Below, in pieces: positions 33,209 through 37,995 of a stretch of 37,995 nucleotides of DNA. A program made the position numbers and the translations under genes. Each line of letters opens with the position of its first letter. The first letter of the stretch is position 1. This DNA is from CBFGTJ01 sp965651815 (lineage in GTDB: Bacteria > Actinomycetota > Acidimicrobiia > Acidimicrobiales > Microtrichaceae): positions 1-37,995 of the forward strand of contig CBFGTJ010000007.1 in the NCBI GenBank assembly GCA_965651815.1, given 5' to 3'. The notes under the pieces are model-generated. The model saw only the letters and a program-made list of their open reading frames with translations, was not told where the DNA came from and searched no databases.

Positions 33209-35850
33209 AGGAGCCCGAGGCGCTCCGCTGTCGTGATGGCGTCGCGGCGGTGCTCCACCCCGAGCTTCCGGTAGACGTGCTTCAGGTGGGTCTTCACCGT
33301 GTTCAGCGAGATCCCCATCGACTCGGCCATCTCGGAGTTGGCCATGCGGGTCGGCAGCAGCTGGAGGACGAGGTGCTCCCGTTCGGTCAGCTGGTCGACC
33401 AGCTCCTCGACCTCCGCCGGCGAGCCGGACGGCACCGGTTGCTCCACGACGGCACGCAGGAACGGCGTCGGGGTCGTGCGGTACCTCGACCTGACGAAGC
33501 TGCGTGCCTCGTGCCAGTTGAAGATCCCGACGTTCCCGTCGAGCTCCGCCAGGTGCACCACCTCGTCGATGTGCCGTTCGGCGACCCGCTCGTCGCCGTC
33601 GAGGTGCTCGACCACCGCCGTCGCGAGGAGGTGCTCGAGCGGCTCCTCGCGCGCGGTGGCCTCCGGCCAGTCGCCGACGACGGTCCGCGCCGCCGCGCGG
33701 TCGCCCCGTGCCAGCTCGAGTCGGACGCGGGCGCTCACCACGTCGGGCGCCTCCGGCGGGGTGTCGGACAGCGCGCGGGCGGCGCGCTCGAGGTCGCCGT
33801 TGGCCAGGGAGACCTCCGCCTCGACCGTCGCGCTCCTCCCGATGACGGGGCCGCCGACGCCCCGGGCTCGCCCCGAGGGTCGGGCGGCGAGCGCCGCCAG
33901 CCCCGCGGCGGGGTCCCCTTCGGCGAGCGCCAGCAGCGCCTGTTCGTCGACGATGCCGGCAGGGCGCAGCGTGCCGTCACCCGGTCGCACCGCGGACGAG
34001 GCGTGCTGGAGCAGCCGGCGGGCTGCGTCGAGGTGGCCCCGGGACCGCGTGACGACCGCGAGCGCCAACGTCGCGTCGACGACCGCGGGGTCCACCTCCC
34101 GGCCCAGCTGTTCGGCGAGCCGCAGCACCTGCCGGGCGCACTCCTCCGCGCGGTCCAGCTGGCCGGACCACGCCTCGAGCAGTGCGAGGGAGCCGAGGGA
34201 GAGCAGGCGCCACCGGCCGTGGAGCCCGTCGAGGCTCGACCCCAGCGCCGCACGTGCCTCGGGGAAGCGGTCCAGGTGGACCAGCGCGGCGCCGCGGACG
34301 ATCGTCGCGGCCCGCGCGACGTCCGCCGCCCCCTCGAGCAGGCCGAGCGCGGTGGGGACCTCGTCGCGGTCGTCCAGCCTCGACGCAGCGGCGACCGCCC
34401 GGTCGGTGCCGCACAACGCCCGGTCCAGCCGTCCCAGCTGCAGCGCACGCCAGGCGTCCAGCAGGTCCAGGACGGCGCGCTCGGCGTCGGACGCCGCCGC
34501 GGCCACCCCGTCCAGCACCGGCTGCACCTCCAGCAGCCGCCCGCAGGAGAACAGCGCGGTCGCCTGGTCGATCGCGACGGACACGCGACGACGGTGGCGT
34601 GCGGAGTCGGGCACCATCGCGAACCACCCGGCGACGGCCGACGCACCGCCGTGCCCGACCATGGCCACGCCGGCGTCCGAGGCCAGCTCGAGCACCTCCT
34701 CCCAGCGCCCCGCGGCCGCGAGGTAACCGACCGCGGTGTCGACGTCGCCGAGCACGCGGTGCCACTCGGCCGCCCGGCAGAGGACCTCGGCCCGCGAGGA
34801 CGTGCCGGCCTCGGCGAGGTGGGTGCGCAGGTAGGCGCGGAACAGGCGGTGGTAGCGGAACCACGAGCGCTCGTCGTCCAGCGCCGTGACGAACATGGAG
34901 CGGCGCTCCAGCTCCTCGAGGATGGACCGGCTGTCGCTGCGCCCCCGCAGGTGGTCGCACAGCGGGCCGCTCATACGGTCCAGCTCACAGGTCGAGACGA
35001 GGAAGTCCAGCAGGTGCGGGGGCAGGTCGCCCAGCACCTGCTCGGTGAGGTAGTCGGCGACGGCCCGCTCGTCGTCGATGAAGTCCGTGACGAAGTGCTC
35101 GATGTCGCGGCGCGCCGGCAGCGCGAGCGCGGCGAGCTGGAGCCCCGCGGCCCACCCCTCGGTCCGCTCGACCAGCGCGCGGACCTGTGCCTCGGGCAGC
35201 TCGACCCGCACCAGTCGGCGCACCAGCTCGGCCGCCTCCGCGCACGAGAAGGCGAGGTCCTCCTGGCGGAGCTGGAACGAGACCCCGTGGTCCCGCAGCC
35301 GGTAGAGGTGCAACGGCGGATCCACCCGTGTCGCCGTGACGATGCGCAGCGACCGCGGCGCGTGGTGCAGCACGTCCGCGACCAGCGCGAGCGCCGAGGG
35401 GTTCGACAGCTGCTGGAGGTCGTCGAGGACCAGGGTCGCCGGCGGCGCGTGCTCGATCGCCTCCACCAGCGAGGCGCGCGAGCGCGGGACCGCACGGCGC
35501 GGCGCGCGTGCCCCCGTCGCGAGGCCCCCGCCGGCCGACGCACCCCGCGATGGGGCCAGTGCCTGCGTCAGCGCGTCGCGCAGGACCGCCACGTCGTCGT
35601 GCTCGGGACCGAGCGTGATCCACCGCACCCGGCCACGTCGACGCGACCGCAGCCACTGGGCGAGGAGGACGGTCTTGCCGTAGCCGGGCGGTGCGACCAC
35701 GACCGTCAGCGGCTGCCGCCCGGCGACGTCGAGCACCCTGGTCAGGCGTGGTCGCTCGACCGCGAAGGGTGGCAGCGCCGGCACGGAGGACGCGGACCTC
35801 GGCGGTGGCCTGCTGCGTGACCGTGATCGACCCCCGGCCGATGTGTCCAT
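33205..35850 (-). CDS. giant LuxR family ATP-binding regulator (MalT-type STAND), first gene
   Basis: An 881-residue STAND regulator. Walker A APPGYGKT is at 53-60, preceded by PPFAVERPRLTRVLD. The Walker-B-like strand is ATLVLDDLQQLSNP, and FRYHRLFRAYLRTHL is the family mark after the winged helix. Helical repeats fill about 400-800, and the C-terminal helix-turn-helix is LTEREHLVLQLLPTRMANSEMAESMGIS, then LNTVKTHLKHVYRKLGVEHRRDAI. ATG 35850 has GAGGAG about 10 bp upstream. A perfect copy of the regulon palindrome lies 74-90 bp upstream with a CACAAT -10, which points to autoregulation. It is first in a two-gene operon and divergent from the DUF1269 gene, which has its own palindrome in the same 234-bp gap. 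Confidence 0.92.
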   Translation of the reverse strand: MDTSAGGRSRSRSRPPPRSASSVPALPPFAVERPRLTRVLDVAGRQPLTVVVAPPGYGKTVLLAQWLRSRRRGRVRWITLGPEHDDVAVLRDALTQALAPSRGASAGGGLATGARAPRRAVPRSRASLVEAIEHAPPATLVLDDLQQLSNPSALALVADVLHHAPRSLRIVTATRVDPPLHLYRLRDHGVSFQLRQEDLAFSCAEAAELVRRLVRVELPEAQVRALVERTEGWAAGLQLAALALPARRDIEHFVTDFIDDERAVADYLTEQVLGDLPPHLLDFLVSTCELDRMSGPLCDHLRGRSDSRSILEELERRSMFVTALDDERSWFRYHRLFRAYLRTHLAEAGTSSRAEVLCRAAEWHRVLGDVDTAVGYLAAAGRWEEVLELASDAGVAMVGHGGASAVAGWFAMVPDSARHRRRVSVAIDQATALFSCGRLLEVQPVLDGVAAAASDAERAVLDLLDAWRALQLGRLDRALCGTDRAVAAASRLDDRDEVPTALGLLEGAADVARAATIVRGAALVHLDRFPEARAALGSSLDGLHGRWRLLSLGSLALLEAWSGQLDRAEECARQVLRLAEQLGREVDPAVVDATLALAVVTRSRGHLDAARRLLQHASSAVRPGDGTLRPAGIVDEQALLALAEGDPAAGLAALAARPSGRARGVGGPVIGRSATVEAEVSLANGDLERAARALSDTPPEAPDVVSARVRLELARGDRAAARTVVGDWPEATAREEPLEHLLATAVVEHLDGDERVAERHIDEVVHLAELDGNVGIFNWHEARSFVRSRYRTTPTPFLRAVVEQPVPSGSPAEVEELVDQLTEREHLVLQLLPTRMANSEMAESMGISLNTVKTHLKHVYRKLGVEHRRDAITTAERLGLL

Positions 35851-35923
35851 CGCGGTCGACTCCTCGCTCGCCCCGTGGCGACGGCCCTCGCGTCCATTGT
35901 GCTCCCATCGGGCGGATCGCTGC

Positions 35924-35940
35924 TCACCCGTTCGGGGTGA
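35924..35940 (-). promoter_or_regulatory. regulon palindrome TCACCCG-TTC-GGGGTGA in front of the LuxR operon, with -10 CACAAT
   Basis: 17-bp inverted repeat; on the minus strand 22 bp lead to CACAAT (35901-35896), the most convincing -10 of the set. The edge is 73 bp from the ATG at 35850. Confidence 0.75.
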
Positions 35941-36005
35941 GGTGCGCCGCCGCGGGCGGCGCCCACCGGAGGGGTCCGTCGGCTCGTCGTCGCCTCCCTC
36001 GGCGT

Positions 36006-36022
36006 TCACCCGGGAGGGGTGA
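36006..36022 (+). promoter_or_regulatory. regulon palindrome TCACCCG-GGA-GGGGTGA in front of DUF1269, with -10 GACGAT
   Basis: 17-bp inverted repeat; 22 bp lead to GACGAT (36045-36050), the same hexamer as at DUF6325. The edge is 62 bp from the GTG at 36085. Confidence 0.75.
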
Positions 36023-36084
36023 CGCCTCGCCGCCGGGACCGTCGGACGATGGCGGTCACCGGCTGACGACGAAGGAGACCGAAC

Positions 36085-36573
36085 GTGGCGACGCTGACCG
36101 TTTGGAAGTTCCACACCCCCGACGGGGCGGAGCGGGCCGAGCACACCCTCGTCCGCCTCGCGAAGGAGGGCCTCATCACCCTGGACGATGCCGCCGTCGT
36201 CAGCTGGCCTCCCGGCAAGAAGGGGCCGAAGACCCGCCAGCTGCGCAGCATGGAGGGAGAGGGTGCGCTCGGCGGCGCCTTCTGGGGCCTGCTGTTCGGG
36301 CTGATCTTCTTCGTGCCGATCCTCGGCATGGCCGTGGGCGCCGCGGCCGGTGCCTTCGGAGGGGCCCTGGCGGACGTGGGGATCGACGACGACTTCATCG
36401 AATCGCTGCGCTCGAGGATCGAGCCGGGCACCTCGGCGCTGTTCGTGATGTCGAGCGACGCCGTGGTGGACAAGGTCCTGCCCGAGCTCCGCGAACTCGA
36501 CCCGGAGCTGCTCCACAGCAACCTGACCACCCAGCAGGAGACGAAGCTGCGGGAGGTCTTCGAGGCCGCCTGA
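36085..36573 (+). CDS. DUF1269 protein with Gly-rich membrane hairpin
   Basis: A 162-residue protein of the DUF1269 family. The N-terminal half-fold TLTVWKFHTPDGAERAEHTLVRLAKEGLITLDDAAVVSW (3-41) is followed by a Gly-rich hydrophobic hairpin GALGGAFWGLLFGLIFFVPILGMAVGAAAGAFGGAL (about 58-93). The C-terminal strand set is GIDDDFIESLRSRIEPGTSALFVMSSDAVVDKVLPEL. The Gly-rich hairpin recalls glycine-zipper membrane inserts. Function unknown; family members are often induced by stress. GTG start with GAAGGAG about 8 bp upstream. The divergent LuxR operon and the perfect palindrome make it the best candidate target of these regulators. Confidence 0.88.
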   Translation: MATLTVWKFHTPDGAERAEHTLVRLAKEGLITLDDAAVVSWPPGKKGPKTRQLRSMEGEGALGGAFWGLLFGLIFFVPILGMAVGAAAGAFGGALADVGIDDDFIESLRSRIEPGTSALFVMSSDAVVDKVLPELRELDPELLHSNLTTQQETKLREVFEAA

Positions 36574-36642
36574 CGTCCCACGGCGCCCTCGGCGCGGCCC
36601 CTGGCCGAGCGGTGGCGTGGGCTCGACCGGAGGGAGAGGACG

Positions 36643-36679
36643 CCGGATGCCGCGCGACCCCGCACCGCGCGGCATCCGG
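36643..36679. terminator. perfect 14-bp-stem hairpin after DUF1269
   Basis: CCGGATGCCGCGCG (36643-36656) pairs perfectly with CGCGCGGCATCCGG (36666-36679) over a 9-base loop. It lies 69 bp past the DUF1269 stop and 59 bp before the next start. It is either a terminator for DUF1269 or a leader structure of the following operon. No T run. Confidence 0.6.
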
Positions 36680-36738
36680 TGCCGGTCACGCCGGAACCGA
36701 CCGCTCGCCACGTCGTGCGAGCGACCCGAGGAGGCCCC

Positions 36739-37023
36739 ATGGACGAGGCGACCGCACCGTCGCTGGCGGAGCTCGAGGGTCGGCTGGTGCTGGAGCTCGG
36801 TCCGTCGGTGCCGGCGTCCGTCGTGCACCGCTGCGTCGAGGAGGCCGCGTCCCGGTTCGCCGCCGCCCCGATCCAGACCTACGTCCCCCTGCTGGTCGAA
36901 CGTCGCGTGCGCAGGTCGCTGCACGACCGGCGCGACGAGGTCCGGCGGCGGGTGCCACCCGATCCCGCGCCCCAGGAGCGCACCGGCCTCCCGGCCGGGC
37001 ACGTACGAGGAGGTCCCAGATGA
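36739..37023 (+). CDS. small DUF3562-like three-helix protein
   Basis: A 94-residue protein. Residues about 7-60 (PSLAELEGRLVLELGPSVPASVVHRCVEEAASRFAAAPIQTYVPLLVERRVRRSL) follow the pattern of the small three-helix-bundle dimerisation family (DUF3562-like: L-x-x-x-F-x-x-V-x-x-x-x-V-x-x-x-V-x-E/x-x-x-x-F followed by F/Y-V-P-x-L-V-E-R-R-A/V). The tail is charged and Pro-rich. The start ATG has GAGGAGG 5 bp before. Its stop overlaps the start of the GH15 gene (ATGA), so the two are translationally coupled. Function unknown; family members commonly stand beside stress and regulator genes. No regulon palindrome is found upstream, only the hairpin at 36643-36679. Confidence 0.8.
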   Translation: MDEATAPSLAELEGRLVLELGPSVPASVVHRCVEEAASRFAAAPIQTYVPLLVERRVRRSLHDRRDEVRRRVPPDPAPQERTGLPAGHVRGGPR

Positions 37024-37995
37024 GCTACCCGGACATCGCCGACCACGGGCTGATCGGGGACATGCAGTCCTCGGCGCTCGTCTCCACGGAGGGCACGGTC
37101 GACTGGTTCTGCGTCCCCCGGTTCGACTCACCGAGCGTCTTCGCGGCGCTGCTGGACGAACACCGGGGCGGCCGCTTCGCGCTCGCCCCGACCGAGCCGG
37201 CCGCGACGGTCAAGCAGATGTACCTGCCCGACACCGCCGTGCTCGTGACGCGCCACCTGTCCGAGTCGGGCATCGCGGAGGTCCTCGACTTCATGCCGGT
37301 GGACCGGCCGGAGGTCGCCTCGGACCGCCGGCGGCTCGTGCGCGCCGTGCGCGGCATCCGCGGCACGGTCGAGTTCGAGGCCGCCGTCGAGCCCCGCTTC
37401 GACTACGGCAGGCGGCGTCACGAGGTCGAGGTCGACGGCACGACCGCGGTGTTCGACGCCGGCGACGCGCGCCTCACGCTCACGGGCCTCTCACCGCTGG
37501 AGCGGGTCGGCGACGACGTGCGGGCACGGTTCAGCGTGGACGCCGGTGAGGTCCTCGGGTTCGTCCTCGAGTCCGGCGCGTCCGCACACCCCATGGACAT
37601 CGGGCACGGAGAGGTCCTCCGCCTCTACCTGGACACCGTCGACTTCTGGCGGCACTGGATCGAGCAGAGCACCTACCGGGGCCGCTGGCGGGAGGCCGTC
37701 GAGCGCTCCGCGATCACGCTCAAGCTCATGACCTACGCGCCGACCGGCGCGCTGGTCGCCGCGCCGACCGCCGGGCTGCCGGAGGAGGTGGGCGGGACCC
37801 GGAACTGGGACTACCGGTTCACCTGGGTGCGCGACGGCTCCTTCTCGGTGCAGGCGCTCCTCGGGCTCGGGTTCACCGAGGAGGCAGCGGCCTTCGGCAC
37901 CTGGCTCCGCCAGCGGACCGAGGAGCAGGCGGGCAACGGCTCCGGGCCGCTGCGGATCATGTACCGGGTGGACGGCAGCTCCGACCTGGTCGAGG
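37020..37995 (+). CDS. GH15 glucoamylase/trehalase-like protein (3' end outside window)
   Basis: The first 325 residues of a glycoside hydrolase family 15 enzyme, whose members are usually about 600 residues. The N-terminal beta domain starts YPDIADHGLIGDMQSSALVSTEGTVDWFCVPRFDSPSVFAALLD (about 3-46), typical of the bacterial cytosolic type annotated as glucoamylase or trehalase. The (alpha/alpha)6 barrel begins at about 215, with LPEEVGGTRNWDYRFTWVRDGSFSVQALLGLGF (about 255-287) carrying the substrate-binding Trp/Asp/Arg cluster. The catalytic Glu pair lies beyond the window. In actinobacteria such enzymes act on trehalose or short glucans, which fits an osmotic or desiccation stress setting; the substrate is not decided by the sequence. 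The ribosome site GAGGAGG is 6 bp before ATG. Confidence 0.9.
   Translation, partial: MSYPDIADHGLIGDMQSSALVSTEGTVDWFCVPRFDSPSVFAALLDEHRGGRFALAPTEPAATVKQMYLPDTAVLVTRHLSESGIAEVLDFMPVDRPEVASDRRRLVRAVRGIRGTVEFEAAVEPRFDYGRRRHEVEVDGTTAVFDAGDARLTLTGLSPLERVGDDVRARFSVDAGEVLGFVLESGASAHPMDIGHGEVLRLYLDTVDFWRHWIEQSTYRGRWREAVERSAITLKLMTYAPTGALVAAPTAGLPEEVGGTRNWDYRFTWVRDGSFSVQALLGLGFTEEAAAFGTWLRQRTEEQAGNGSGPLRIMYRVDGSSDLVE

Noticed and set aside
33205..37131. 1308-residue extension of the first LuxR frame
   Set aside because: The extension is antisense to the DUF1269 and DUF3562-like genes and covers the divergent promoter region; ATG 35850 has a ribosome site and gives the family length.

Overview
The window is very GC-rich, uses many GTG starts and shows mostly actinobacterial protein families: a mycofactocin-type SDR, a Nei-type glycosylase, separate ParE and ParC subunits, an ECF sigma factor with a coupled membrane protein, DUF6325/DUF7144/SHOCT proteins and MalT-type LuxR regulators. 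The best guess is a chromosomal segment of a high-GC actinobacterium, possibly class Acidimicrobiia. The class is inference from gene content and style; no rRNA, tRNA, CRISPR array, insertion sequence or phage gene was seen.

Layout. 1-4045: the Pro-rich repetitive tail of a truncated gene, an SDR and a DNA glycosylase in tandem, a near-perfect 54-bp palindrome, an unknown 338-aa protein on the minus strand, an NTF2-like protein and a small SdpI-like membrane protein. 4070-16813 (mostly minus strand): an ABC exporter pair (MacB/FtsX type) and a cell-surface glycan region with a GT2 enzyme, two paralogous multi-membrane GT-C proteins, two acyltransferase-3 proteins and an L-2-hydroxyglutarate oxidase tied into the operon by stop/start overlaps. 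This is interrupted by a 1-Cys peroxiredoxin and a small helical protein transcribed divergently. 16947-25755 (minus strand): parE, an O-antigen-ligase-like protein with a tetratricopeptide-like tail, a membrane protein coupled to an ECF sigma factor, and parC. 25845-37995: a set of small stress-type or unknown membrane and cytoplasmic proteins (SHOCT, DUF6325, YihY/BrkB, DUF7144, PLDc_N-SHOCT, DUF1269, a DUF3562-like helical protein) around two overlapping genes for giant ATP-dependent LuxR regulators, ending in a truncated GH15 glucoamylase/trehalase-like gene.

The most interesting signal lies in the last third. The 17-bp inverted repeat TCACCCG-N3-nGGGTGA occurs four times in intact form and once with one changed base. 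Each copy lies 59-75 bp upstream of a start codon, and each is followed after 22 or 23 bp by a hexamer with the -10-like pattern nAnnnT. The five targets are the LuxR operon itself, DUF1269, DUF6325(+SHOCT), PLDc_N-SHOCT(+a small conserved protein) and a 458-aa membrane protein. This looks like a class-II-activated regulon, with the twin STAND LuxR proteins as the obvious candidate activators and with autoregulation. A second regulatory find is an IscR-type-1-like (Rrf2 family) operator over a probable promoter of the 1-Cys peroxiredoxin gene.
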